NCBI RefSeq assembly: GCF_018221465.1
Contig: NZ_JAAIKR010000006.1
Span: forward strand, 1 to 64,000
Direction of reading: 5' to 3'
Origin: Shewanella intestini
GTDB lineage: Bacteria > Pseudomonadota > Gammaproteobacteria > Enterobacterales > Shewanellaceae
Length of the DNA stretch: 64,000 nucleotides
The notes under the pieces are model-generated. The model worked only from the letters and a program-made list of their open reading frames with translations, ran no database searches and had not been told where the DNA came from. A program made the translations under genes and the position numbers. Positions 35,422 to 44,207 of this stretch are shown one piece after another. Each line of letters begins with the position of its first letter. Within the stretch, counting starts at the first letter, position 1.

Positions 35422-36476
35422 GCGACGTTCCTTTGTTGAAAATGGCTAAGGTGAGTTAATACCGTTTGTTCCAGTGATTGGATAATCTGTTGTTCTGCCC
35501 AACCGAGCTGCTCTGCAAGGATAAGGCAGCCGCCTAAGCCGCAGCCTTCAACTACTTTTCCTTGTTCAAATACGTTTAAACAACGCAAATAAGAGCGACT
35601 AAAATGACAGCTATTGGTGTTGATTGTGTCATTGGCATTTAAGTAATTGAGCACTTGGCGTCCGTCACCATTTAATACCCAGCGGGTCGTCGACACGCTA
35701 ATAGCTTGTGTCAGCAATTGGCTATGTCGTAGCGCTAATAATGGGGCGACAAACATCATGCCGCCAGCAAAGTACGGCAAAGTTAACCCTGTTGGCCACT
35801 GCGCAATTAGCGCGCAAATGGTTGCTTGAATATCGTCATGATAATCCGGTGTATCAAGTAATGTTTGTTGGTTAAAGTCGACATGATGGCGTAAGTAATC
35901 TTGCTCAAGCTGGTCGAGTATTTTAGCTTTAGCCGTTAATTTATCTGGCGCTTGAGTGCTACCAGCTGGGGAGAGGCGCAGCCCAGTTAACAGGCGCAAC
36001 CACAAAGTAGAAAACGTGGTGCCGCCAACGCCGCATTCGGCCAAAATACTGATATGACCTAAGCGGGCTTGCTCGGCCAATGTCGGCATTAAATGCTCGC
36101 TAATCAATTGCGCTTTGTTGACCCCTAATCCACCAACATGACGATTAACACTTAGCCAAGGCTGCGGATTAACATTGGGCAACGGGGTATTGACGTTAAA
36201 GCTATTAATCTGAATTTGATAACCTGCCTGATAAAACATCCGCAGTAAACCGTGGGTGAGCACTGCTGGACTAATGCCTTGATTAGGCAGTAACCCGTTA
36301 CTTTTTTGAGGATTATTGGGCAGTGGAGTACGTGCTTGACCGCTGACGATAATCTCGGTGTCGCGGGTCGGCGTTAAGTGCATTAAATTAGCTCCAGCCC
36401 CAGCGTCGGATAGTTGGTGAAGTCCGGGTAAGTGGGTGGCGGCTGCGTTGATAATATTAAAGCAGATTGTCTTCAT
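35418..36476 (-). CDS. cobT: Nicotinate-nucleotide:DMB phosphoribosyltransferase, cyanobacterial/archaeal-like type
   Basis: About 352 residues. I set the start at the ATG at 36476, five bases after the preceding stop, because the protein then begins [10 protein letters not shown]; the open frame reaches 36599 but would run into cob[26 protein letters not shown] and [21 protein letters not shown] resemble the TIGR00303 branch of CobT (cyanobacteria, archaea) more than E. coli CobT; that judgement is from memory. It activates the lower-ligand base as alpha-ribazole phosphate. Its place between cobC and cobQ supports the role. Confidence 0.8.
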   Translation of the reverse strand: MKTICFNIINAAATHLPGLHQLSDAGAGANLMHLTPTRDTEIIVSGQARTPLPNNPQKSNGLLPNQGISPAVLTHGLLRMFYQAGYQIQINSFNVNTPLPNVNPQPWLSVNRHVGGLGVNKAQLISEHLMPTLAEQARLGHISILAECGVGGTTFSTLWLRLLTGLRLSPAGSTQAPDKLTAKAKILDQLEQDYLRHHVDFNQQTLLDTPDYHDDIQATICALIAQWPTGLTLPYFAGGMMFVAPLLALRHSQLLTQAISVSTTRWVLNGDGRQVLNYLNANDTINTNSCHFSRSYLRCLNVFEQGKVVEGCGLGGCLILAEQLGWAEQQIIQSLEQTVLTHLSHFQQRNVA

Positions 36477-36480
36477 AGGT

Positions 36481-37113
36481 TCATTCCCGACTGATAGAGA
36501 TTGGCGGCGCAGGGATGAGCGCTTGCAGCTGTGGCCATTGTTGCTCATCTTGGTCAATGAAAACGTTAAAGCGCAGTATTGCCGCATGATCAAGTTCAAC
36601 GCGACTCAAATGCGGGTTGCGCTGCTGATGCGTGTTAAGTAGCCAAGCTAAGGCCATTCTCATTACGCCTGCGTGGCTAATAATGAGCAGACGTTTGCCA
36701 GTATGTTTTACGGCTAATGTGGTAATGGCGCGGGTCATTCGGGATAATAACTGCTGGCTTGATTCACCGTTTGGTGGCGAATACACAAACGGTTGCTGCC
36801 AATATTGGGGATAGCCTAATTCGTCTTGTAGCCAAAGTTGCTGAATCTTCATGCCGTCCCAATCACCAAAATCGAGCTCTTGCCATGCATCATCAAGTTC
36901 GCAAGGGCATTGGTGTTGTTGCGCAAGTTGCTGGGCAAAGGCACTACAACGTTGCCGCGGCGAGCTTATGATCAGGTCATATTCTAAAGCGGCGCTACTG
37001 CGGTACATTTGTTGCCAGCCGATTGTGGTCAGTGGCGGATTAGTGCGTCCAAGTAGGCAGTCTGCTTGTTCTGGCAAACCGTGACGCATGATGATGAACT
37101 CAGTTGTATTCAT
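36481..37113 (-). CDS. cobC: Alpha-ribazole phosphatase-like histidine phosphatase, copy 1
   Basis: 210 residues of the histidine phosphatase superfamily. The catalytic RHG motif is in FIIMRHGLPEQADCLLGRTN, the LTxxG motif in LTTIGWQQ, and the second catalytic His in LLIISHAGVMRM. CobC removes the phosphate from alpha-ribazole phosphate or adenosylcobalamin phosphate. Location between cobU and cobT, with gaps of four bases on either side, supports the role. A second paralogue lies at 46338-46907. Confidence 0.85.
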   Translation of the reverse strand: MNTTEFIIMRHGLPEQADCLLGRTNPPLTTIGWQQMYRSSAALEYDLIISSPRQRCSAFAQQLAQQHQCPCELDDAWQELDFGDWDGMKIQQLWLQDELGYPQYWQQPFVYSPPNGESSQQLLSRMTRAITTLAVKHTGKRLLIISHAGVMRMALAWLLNTHQQRNPHLSRVELDHAAILRFNVFIDQDEQQWPQLQALIPAPPISISRE

Positions 37114-37117
37114 GGTG

Positions 37118-37657
37118 TTAGCCGTGGGTGAGTTGAGAGTTTGCAGGATATAAGCCTTTTAGCACAATGGGCTGTTTGGCTTGGCAATAGTATACGTTGT
37201 CGGCAATCGCGCTTATGTGTTGCAGCATAAGGCCGCTGGCGTTGACGAATGCTCGGCTCATATCGTCATCGGGTATCAAGCTTTGGCCAACATCGGTGCT
37301 AACTAACACAATATGGCTGTTAGTGGTTCTTAAGGTATTGCATAGTTGGGTCACCGCCGCCGTTAAGTTATGCTTTGCCAATAGTTGGTTTGTTAGCCAT
37401 AAGGTTAAGCAGTCAACAATAATCACATTGTCTGGATAATCGATTTGCTGCAAGGTTTCAGCTAATGCTAACGGCGCTTCTAGCGTCTGCCACTGGCTTG
37501 GGCGCTGCTGTTGGTGCAGCGCAATACGCGCAGACATTGAGCGGGTCGCGTTGGCGGTGGCAATATACGTTATTGGTTGAGTAATACAGCTCGCCAATGC
37601 TTGTTCTGCCATGGCAGACTTACCGCTTCTTGCTCCGCCAATATATAAACTAATCAT
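37118..37657 (-). CDS. CobU paralogue with altered active-site motif
   Basis: About 179 residues from the ATG at 37657, which gives MISLYIGGARSGKS with the P-loop at the usual place (the frame is open to 37684). It matches CobU, the adenosylcobinamide kinase/guanylyltransferase: RIALHQQQRPSQW keeps the guanylated His, and VDCLTLWLTN is present. However, the usual SNEVGxGxVP motif reads STDVGQSLIPDD, so Asn-Glu became Thr-Asp. A normal cobU lies two genes upstream in the operon (38521-39054). It may be specialised or partly inactive. It overlaps btuF by eight bases. Confidence 0.82.
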   Translation of the reverse strand: MISLYIGGARSGKSAMAEQALASCITQPITYIATANATRSMSARIALHQQQRPSQWQTLEAPLALAETLQQIDYPDNVIIVDCLTLWLTNQLLAKHNLTAAVTQLCNTLRTTNSHIVLVSTDVGQSLIPDDDMSRAFVNASGLMLQHISAIADNVYYCQAKQPIVLKGLYPANSQLTHG

Positions 37658-38516
37658 GGGCTTGTTGCTGTAATTTTTGCGCACGAGCCTGCGCCACTTG
37701 CTGACATATTTTTAGCATGCCTTGCAACACTCTTGGCCCTGTGCGGTGAACAATGTCGCCTTTAATTGGGTAAATTTGACCGTTTGCCACGGCAGGAATT
37801 TCAGGCCAATCTAGCCAATTAACGGCATTTTGCACCTGGGTGCCATGATGGTCGGGGCGAATAATGATGTCAGGGTAAGTGGCGATCACTTGTTCAAGGC
37901 TGACTTGTGGGTAATCACTGATGTTGTTGGCAAACACATTATTTGCGCCGCAGCCGCTAAAAATTTCATTCATCCAATTACTTGATGCGGTGGTCAGCGG
38001 ATTTGGCCAAACTTGATAAAATAAATCGATCTTAGGTAAGTCTTGGTAAGTCTGTCTGAGATGAACTAACGTGGCGCTAAATTTATCAGCACTGGCCTTG
38101 GCTTGGGTGTTATGTCCGGTTAGTTTACCTAGCTCGCGCATTCGCGCTGGTATTTGCTCAAGTTTATTCACCGAGGCATCAATTAATGTAAACCCGAGTT
38201 CTTTTAGGCGTGCAAGCATCGGCGCTGCAGTGCTCGTGCTGTTGACGATAATCGCGTCAGGTTGCAGCAGCATTAATGCTTCATAATTAATGTAGTTGTG
38301 ATGACCAATTCGTGGAATATGATTGGCCGCCTCTGGATAATCAGCGTAGTTCACGGTGCCGACGATGTTATCGCCAGCCCCTATTTCATAAAGCATTTCA
38401 ACCACAGGTGGTGACAACACCACCAGTTTGGGTGATGACTGGGCGTAACTACTGCTGCTAAGTGTCAAACCGCACCATGATAAGCTCATCATTAATATTT
38501 TTAGTGATAATTTCAT
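37650..38516 (-). CDS. btuF: Periplasmic cobalamin-binding protein
   Basis: 288 residues with a signal peptide ending near SSSYAQ. KLVVLSPPVVEMLYEIGAGD, then VNYADYP and LQPDAIIVN, are the BtuF pattern. It captures cobalamin or cobinamide released by BtuB in the periplasm and delivers it to BtuCD. The permease and ATPase genes are two and three places upstream in the same operon. Length is slightly more than E. coli BtuF (266). It starts four bases after cobU. Confidence 0.9.
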   Translation of the reverse strand: MKLSLKILMMSLSWCGLTLSSSSYAQSSPKLVVLSPPVVEMLYEIGAGDNIVGTVNYADYPEAANHIPRIGHHNYINYEALMLLQPDAIIVNSTSTAAPMLARLKELGFTLIDASVNKLEQIPARMRELGKLTGHNTQAKASADKFSATLVHLRQTYQDLPKIDLFYQVWPNPLTTASSNWMNEIFSGCGANNVFANNISDYPQVSLEQVIATYPDIIIRPDHHGTQVQNAVNWLDWPEIPAVANGQIYPIKGDIVHRTGPRVLQGMLKICQQVAQARAQKLQQQAHD

Positions 38517-38520
38517 TATG

Positions 38521-39054
38521 TTATGCGCCTTTTAATACAAGTGGCAGCCCAGCGATGCTGACTACGACTTTATCTAATACTTGAGCCAGAGCTTGGTGCA
38601 ACCAGCCTGACTCGTCAACGAATTCTCGGCTTGCTTCGCCTAAAGGCACGACGCCTTGTCCGACTTCATTACTGACAAAAATGACTTCACCGGGCAATTG
38701 CGCAATGGCGGACAATAATGCCTGTTTTTGTTGGCTAATGTCGTCTTTGCTGAGTTGCACATTGGCTAACCATAACGTTAAACAATCGACCAAAATTAAG
38801 TTGTCTTTACGGCTATTTTCCAGCAATGCTTGAGGTAAGTCGGTGACGGTTTCAACCAGTTTCCAGTCGCTTGGACGTTGTTTTTTATGGTGGGCGATAC
38901 GCTTGGCCATCGCCCCTTCAAAGGCTTGTGCGGTGGCAATAACGATCACTTCAGCCGTTCCCGATGACGGCTGTGTTTGTTGCCAATTGAGGGCATATTC
39001 TTGCGCCAAACGGCTTTTGCCAGAACGCGCACCACCGAGTATGAGTTGCTTCAT
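38521..39054 (-). CDS. cobU: Adenosylcobinamide kinase/guanylyltransferase
   Basis: 177 residues. The N-terminal P-loop LGGARSGKSRLAQEYAL, the guanylated His in RIAHHKKQRPSDW, VDCLTLWLAN and the intact SNEVGQGVVP motif are all typical. The enzyme phosphorylates adenosylcobinamide and then makes adenosylcobinamide-GDP, the substrate of CobS. It begins directly behind btuC without a gap. This is the canonical of the two CobU-type genes in the operon. Confidence 0.94.
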   Translation of the reverse strand: MKQLILGGARSGKSRLAQEYALNWQQTQPSSGTAEVIVIATAQAFEGAMAKRIAHHKKQRPSDWKLVETVTDLPQALLENSRKDNLILVDCLTLWLANVQLSKDDISQQKQALLSAIAQLPGEVIFVSNEVGQGVVPLGEASREFVDESGWLHQALAQVLDKVVVSIAGLPLVLKGA

Positions 39055-40065
39055 TTATCTAAACCTTTGATTACGTTTAATGAGTAATCCAATAAAGAAT
39101 ACGCTGCCTAACATGGCGGTCATTACCCCTACAGGGAGTTCTTGTGCGGGCAAAATTAACCGCGCCAGTAAGTCAACCCATACCATTAATACGCCGCCAA
39201 GCAGAGCGGTGGCGATTAACGAACTGGCGCTGGCAGAGCCGATAAGGATACGAATAATATGTGGGATCATTAATCCGACAAAGCCAATACCACCACAAGT
39301 AGCGACTAAAGATGAGGTCATTAATGCGGTAAGAATTAACATGCCTAAGCGCAGCGGTAATACGGCAACACCTTGGGTGTGAGCGCTTTCGTCGCCAACC
39401 ATTAATGCCTGTAATGGTCGCTGGAATTGGTAAATGATCACGATGGCGGTGGCAACAATGACCGCGGGAGTGATTAAGGTGCTCCAAGTGGCGCGGCTAA
39501 AGCTACCTAAAGACCAAAACAGTACTGCTTGCATGGCTTGTGGGTCGCTAAAGTACAGCAGTAAATTGGCTATCGATGATAATAAAAATGAAATGGCGAC
39601 CCCAGATAACACTAAGGTTTCAACTTGTCCGTCGCGCGCCATCACCACCACAACAGCAACGGCAATCAGCGAACCTAAAAAAGCACACACTGATAAAGGT
39701 AAGAATACGATTCCGCCAGTGAGCGCTAAAATAGCCCCTAGTGATGCCCCTGATGAAATGCCAAATAAATACGGGTCGGCGAGTGGGTTACGGGTAACGC
39801 TTTGTAAAACCGAACCAGAAACCGCCAAGCCTGCACCGCATATCATGGCTAAAATGGCGCGCGGCATTCTGAGCTCGACAATAATGCGGTCAGACAACAT
39901 GGTTTTGGCGTCGGTGCTCACTTGTGCCATTAAGGTGCGAGTGATTGCGCCAAGTACTTCGTTAAAGTGAATATTGGCTGTTCCTAACGCGATGGCAATC
40001 AGCGGCGAGATAATGGCAAAGGGAATTAACAGTGCCAATAAAAAACGTGGACTAAACGGCAGCAC
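39055..40065 (-). CDS. btuC: Cobalamin ABC transporter permease
   Basis: 336 residues, about ten membrane helices, FecCD/BtuC family. LRMPRAILAMICGAGLAVSG, NPLADPYLFGISSGASLGAI and FVGLMIPHIIRILIG (the coupling segment) are signatures. It forms the inner-membrane channel with BtuD and receives substrate from BtuF. It overlaps btuD by 14 bases. Its place in a riboswitch-controlled cob operon makes cobalamin the likely substrate rather than iron. Confidence 0.93.
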   Translation of the reverse strand: MLPFSPRFLLALLIPFAIISPLIAIALGTANIHFNEVLGAITRTLMAQVSTDAKTMLSDRIIVELRMPRAILAMICGAGLAVSGSVLQSVTRNPLADPYLFGISSGASLGAILALTGGIVFLPLSVCAFLGSLIAVAVVVVMARDGQVETLVLSGVAISFLLSSIANLLLYFSDPQAMQAVLFWSLGSFSRATWSTLITPAVIVATAIVIIYQFQRPLQALMVGDESAHTQGVAVLPLRLGMLILTALMTSSLVATCGGIGFVGLMIPHIIRILIGSASASSLIATALLGGVLMVWVDLLARLILPAQELPVGVMTAMLGSVFFIGLLIKRNQRFR

Positions 40066-40864
40066 GGTTTACCTCGTCAAAATGGTAGGTTACTCGCGGA
40101 TGGTCGCCAATTGGGTGTTTATCGACATCGGTTTTGATGCCGTAAATATCTTCAATGCTGTTAGGGGTTAATACTTGATTCGGTTGGCCGCAACCCACGA
40201 GTTTACCGTGTTGCAGCAGCAGTTGTTTGTCACAAAATGCACTGGCTAAGTTAAGGTCATGAATACTGGCTACAACAGTAATGTTGAGGCTTTTGACTAA
40301 CTTTAGAATTTCAACTTGATAGCCGACATCTAAATGATTTGTGGGTTCATCAAGCAGTAGTATTTCGGGTTTTTGTAATAATGCGCGGGCGATTAATACC
40401 CGTTGTTGCTCGCCGCCTGAGAGTGACTCAAACACTTGTTCGGCTTTGCTAGATAAGTTAACTAGCTCAAGCACTCGTTCAATTTCAACGTTTTCTGCTT
40501 GATGATTAATTCTTTGCCACCATTTTTGCTGGTTAATGAGTCCGGTTGCCAACACTTGTTTAGCGGTCATTGCAAACCCGACAGGGGCGTGCTGTAACAC
40601 CACTGCCACCTTGGCTGCAAACTCGTGACGAGAATAGTCATTGATGTTTTTATTATTTAATAACACCTCGCCACTATCGGGCTGCATATACTTGTACATG
40701 CAGCGCAATAATGATGATTTTCCCACGCCGTTAGGCCCTAATATTCCAATAAACTTGCCACGTTCGACAGTAAAACTGAGGTCGTTTAAGACTTGTTTTG
40801 AAGGCGAGCGCCAATGCAAGTTTTTCACTTCCATATGCACATTGGGTAAAAGTGATATTGACAT
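40052..40864 (-). CDS. btuD: Cobalamin ABC transporter ATPase
   Basis: About 270 residues from the ATG at 40864, chosen because AAGG lies seven bases before it; the frame is open to 40906. Walker A GPNGVGKSS, signature LSGGEQQR, Walker B LLLDEPTNHLD and the switch His in ASIHDLNLA are intact. It powers uptake through BtuC. It begins 74 bases after btuB, the only noticeable gap in the operon, and its end overlaps btuC. Confidence 0.92.
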   Translation of the reverse strand: MSISLLPNVHMEVKNLHWRSPSKQVLNDLSFTVERGKFIGILGPNGVGKSSLLRCMYKYMQPDSGEVLLNNKNINDYSRHEFAAKVAVVLQHAPVGFAMTAKQVLATGLINQQKWWQRINHQAENVEIERVLELVNLSSKAEQVFESLSGGEQQRVLIARALLQKPEILLLDEPTNHLDVGYQVEILKLVKSLNITVVASIHDLNLASAFCDKQLLLQHGKLVGCGQPNQVLTPNSIEDIYGIKTDVDKHPIGDHPRVTYHFDEVNRAAV

Positions 40865-40938
40865 ATTAGACCTTAAGGGTGTCGAGAAGCATGACACCCT
40901 TTGCAACGATACCGTGGGATGTTGGTTAACCTTTTAGC

Positions 40939-42732
40939 TTAAAATGCTTGGTAACCAATGCTTAAGAATACTTGGCGGCCTGGGGCGTTATAACCGTTAA
41001 CAGACACAAGATCTTGGTCGGTTAAGTTATTGCCTTTTAAGCGCAGTTGCCATGAATCAGCAAATTTATAACCAAGACTAACGTCAAATTTGCTGTAAGC
41101 ATCTAAGAAGGTGTCGTTACCGTTTGAGCGTTTGCCTTGGTAATGGTAGTTAAGCTGTAAATCCACTTTTGACCATGTGTAACCTAATTGGTAATCAAAT
41201 TCGTTTTCACTGCGGCCTTTTAATTGCTGGTCGTCACTGGCATCGACAGCGTCAAGATAGGTATAACCTAGTTGATGCGCAATTCCCCATGTGTCGTAGC
41301 TTAAAGACAGTTCAATACCTTGGATTTCAGCTTTGTCGACGTTAGCTGGTTTCCAGTTACCTTGTGCATCAGGTGCCCAAGCAATTAGGTTATCAACGTC
41401 ATTTTTAAAGGCGCTAATATAACCTTGAACATCGTCACCACTATAATTTAGGGTGACATCAAGGTTTTTAGAGGTTTCAGAAATAAGATCTGGATTACCT
41501 GAACTTGGGTAATAAAGGTCGTTAAAGCTAGGGGCTTTAAATGCGGTGCCGTAACTGCCTGTTAAGCGCCATTGGTCGTTAAATACATAGGCAGCACTGG
41601 TGCTGTATGAAGTTTCGCTGTCAATGTTTTCTACATCGTCATAACGCACAGCGCCTTCAAGCAATACTGGGCCTAAGTTAACGCGTGCTAATGCATAAGC
41701 ACCTGTTGTGTCACGGCTATCAACAGCGTAATCACCTTTAATTGACTCATTTGCCCAATCTACACCACCAATGAAGGTGATGTTGTCAGTGGCTAAATAA
41801 CGGTTGCTCCAGTTTACTTGGGTGCGGTTAGTTTGGAATAGTGAACGTTTTGCATCGTCAACGTCAGTGCGAAAATGTTCGTTTTTATCTTGAGCGCTAC
41901 CAAGCAAGACTTTAGTGGTGTATTTATCACCTTGGTATTGAGAGCTCACGTTGGCAAAGTAGTTGTCGTAATCAGCTTCGTTGTCACGGGTGCTGTCGTA
42001 TTCATAGTGACCGCTTTCTAACTTACCGTTCCATTGTAGTGACCAAGCATGATTAAGTTGCTGGTGGCCGTTTACGCCAAGGCTAAAGCGGTGGTAACCG
42101 TCTTTGTCCTCTTCAGCATCATCTTTAACGTCAATGCCGTCACTTTTTTCTTTGTTAATGGTTAAGCTGGTTGAACCGTCACCGTGGCTAATGCCAACTC
42201 CTGCCGTGCCGCGAGCATAATCGCTGCTACCGTATTCGGTTGAAGCAAACCATTCACCACTTTTTAATTGGCGAGTGAAAATTTGAATGACACCACCAAT
42301 GGCGTCGCTACCCCAAATTGCTGCACGTGGGCCTTTAACCACTTCAATGCGCTCAATCATTTCTGGTGAAATAGCACCAAAGCTTACTTCGCCAGTAGTG
42401 GCAGATGCCATGCGTACGCCGTCAATTAACACTAAGGTGTGCTTAGAGTTAGTCCCGCGAATGCTCACTGAAGCTGATTGACCCGCGCCGCCATTACTTG
42501 TGACACTTAAACCGGGCAGGTTGCCTAATAATTCAGTGACCGATTTTGGACTCAGGCGATCAATTTCTTCTCGTTCGATAGTGTTGATAACGGTCAGTTG
42601 TTGATCTGGCGTGGTGTCAAAACGATCGCCTGTCACGGTGATGTTTTCCATGGTTGTCGGTGTGGCTGCGTTAGCTGAACACGTGTGTAAGATAGCAATC
42701 GTTAATGCTGATAGTCGCAGTTTTAAACTCAT
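40939..42732 (-). CDS. btuB: TonB-dependent cobalamin receptor
   Basis: 597 residues. A signal peptide (ends SANAA) is followed by a TonB box ENITVTGDRFD, a plug domain (LPGLSVTSNGGAGQSASVSI, VKGPRAAIWGSDAIGGVIQI) and a barrel ending with an aromatic (FLSIGYQAF). Length equals BtuB of enterics (about 594-614). It takes up cobalamins through the outer membrane. AAAGG stands before the ATG, and a cobalamin riboswitch lies in its leader, which confirms the substrate. It is the first gene of the operon. Confidence 0.95.
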   Translation of the reverse strand: MSLKLRLSALTIAILHTCSANAATPTTMENITVTGDRFDTTPDQQLTVINTIEREEIDRLSPKSVTELLGNLPGLSVTSNGGAGQSASVSIRGTNSKHTLVLIDGVRMASATTGEVSFGAISPEMIERIEVVKGPRAAIWGSDAIGGVIQIFTRQLKSGEWFASTEYGSSDYARGTAGVGISHGDGSTSLTINKEKSDGIDVKDDAEEDKDGYHRFSLGVNGHQQLNHAWSLQWNGKLESGHYEYDSTRDNEADYDNYFANVSSQYQGDKYTTKVLLGSAQDKNEHFRTDVDDAKRSLFQTNRTQVNWSNRYLATDNITFIGGVDWANESIKGDYAVDSRDTTGAYALARVNLGPVLLEGAVRYDDVENIDSETSYSTSAAYVFNDQWRLTGSYGTAFKAPSFNDLYYPSSGNPDLISETSKNLDVTLNYSGDDVQGYISAFKNDVDNLIAWAPDAQGNWKPANVDKAEIQGIELSLSYDTWGIAHQLGYTYLDAVDASDDQQLKGRSENEFDYQLGYTWSKVDLQLNYHYQGKRSNGNDTFLDAYSKFDVSLGYKFADSWQLRLKGNNLTDQDLVSVNGYNAPGRQVFLSIGYQAF

Positions 42733-42903
42733 AATAAGCCTTTAGTGTGTGAGTTTTAAGTTTGCGGGAAAAGCGTCGTGGATAAGTTAAATAAAATCGA
42801 CTTATCTATTAATGACGAATATCGTTGGTTTGCATTTATCGTTAAATTGGCAATCAACGTTATTTTCTCAAGAAACCCGCTTGAGTTATTTTTATTTCTA
42901 ATA

Positions 42904-43053
42904 AGGTCGGTCTCCTGACTTACAGCATCTAAAAACATCCCTTCCCAGTATGTTAATACCAGTGGTGTTGATGTTTTGCTCTGTTTACAGTTGCAGGTAC
43001 AGTTGTGGAGTTGCACCACATTCCCAATTAAGTTCAAAACGCCTTTTAGTGGT
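42904..43053 (-). promoter_or_regulatory. Cobalamin riboswitch upstream of btuB operon
   Basis: Read on the minus strand, the leader contains GGTGCAACTCC (43017-43007), CTGCAACTGTAAACAG (42996-42981), CACTGG and TGGGAAGG, then AGTCAGGAGACCGACC (42920-42905), which is the B12 box. These are in the order and spacing of the cobalamin element. It lies about 170 bases before the btuB start, so it should lower expression when adenosylcobalamin is plentiful. Ends are approximate. The 93-codon frame running through it is an artefact. Confidence 0.95.
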
Positions 43054-43469
43054 CGGGAATATAACGGTTACAGAGAAAGTTACAAAGGGTTAAGATCACA
43101 CAAAAATAGCTTTTACAGAAAGTCTATGAGTTTTTACAGTGAGCAAAATTCATTGTGTGACGTGATGATAAATAGGCCGCAATGACAAAATAAAACCACT
43201 TTATAACTTACTATGACTAGTCATATTGGTGCGCGGAATACGCGTTGTTAATCTTGTTGTTAGCTGCTCATGTCCTCCCTAATAAACATCCTCTTATGTT
43301 TTAACAGACATGATTAATGCATCAATTATCTTCGGATAATGTTAGGTGGCTTGTTGCTACCTGTTGATATTGCTAGTCTTTAATTTTGATGTTGGTGCTA
43401 AATACGATTTTTCTTTAGGGCGAAATGGCAATTGGTTACTAACAAATTTTATTTTTTAGCTCATGAATT

Positions 43470-43541
43470 AAATAAATTAAATTAACAGTACTAGGGTATT
43501 TCCCTGCTTGTTGAGGTTAGTTTTGCTAACCTCTTTTTTTT
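43470..43541 (+). ncRNA. Candidate small RNA 3' end with terminator
   Basis: A weak hairpin AGGG-TATTT-CCCT (about 43493-43505) is followed eight bases later by a strong terminator hairpin, GAGGTTAG / CTAACCTC, and at least seven T. No gene on the plus strand precedes it within the window's B12 gap; the nearest upstream gene is on the other strand. Two hairpins and a U tail are the usual 3' end of Hfq-type small RNAs. The 5' end and promoter are unknown, so the start given is arbitrary. Confidence 0.35.
43513..43541 (+). terminator. Orphan intrinsic terminator
   Basis: Stem GAGGTTAG (43513-43520) / CTAACCTC (43526-43533) with a TTTTG loop, then TTTTTTT. There is no T run on the minus strand, so it works in the plus direction, where no upstream gene is known. 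Confidence 0.85.
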
Positions 43542-44207
43542 ATTTCCTGTCGCGTATTTTTCGGCATATAAAGTTGAATTAAATTACATTGCCTGCTCAT
43601 TAAATAAACGATTATTTATTTGAACTTACGTTAACTGAATTTTTCATCTACAACATGAAGATTGCTCATTAATGAGATTAATCGTTTTTTTTGTGAATGT
43701 TTATATCGATATTTTATCAGGGTGAATTATCTTAAATAGCGCCCCAATCCAGATACTGACTGAGTGTGAATTTAATTTTATGGCTAAAGGTGAGCAATAT
43801 TTGCCGCGATTACCTTGGGTTGATCGCAAAATGACGACATAACTGTGCTTACTGTGAAAAATAACAGTGTTGCCAGCATCTAACTCTCGATAAAATCCCC
43901 CTTTAAAAGTGATAAGCGTCAATTGATGTATTGCCGCAAAATAAATGAGCACCTTAAAACAATAGAGTCGTTGCTATCACACTTGATGAAATAACGGCTA
44001 ATAAGATAACCGTAACGCGGGACGATGAATAACACCAATATTGCAAGCCCATCGCTAACGCGGCGATGTTATTGCGCTTTGCTTGGCCGTTGTGTTGGCC
44101 GTTGTGGTGGTCATTGTGTCGGTTGTTTTGATAATAGCACTGCGGTGACGCTAGCAATAACACTCAATTTAACAATGCCTTTTTAACAGGCGCTAAGGTA
44201 AACGTGT

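Larger units (their letters stand above)
43054..44207. other. Large divergent intergenic region of the B12 locus
   Basis: About 1.15 kb between the riboswitch and cbiB. It holds an isolated plus-strand terminator (43513-43541) and the promoters of both cobalamin units. Two minus-strand frames (43701-43952, 43954-44163) have no ribosome site and no recognisable domain; the second is built on a repeat-like GGCCGTTGTG tract near 44085-44110. No second cobalamin riboswitch is visible before cbiB. Confidence 0.5.

Noticed and set aside
42756-43037. 93-codon minus-strand frame before btuB
   Set aside because: It runs through the cobalamin riboswitch; the RNA element explains the sequence.
43701-44163. 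Two minus-strand frames (83 and 69 codons) between the B12 units
   Set aside because: No recognisable domain; the 83-codon frame begins at GTG with AAGG directly touching it, and the other is repeat-derived and His/Asn-rich.
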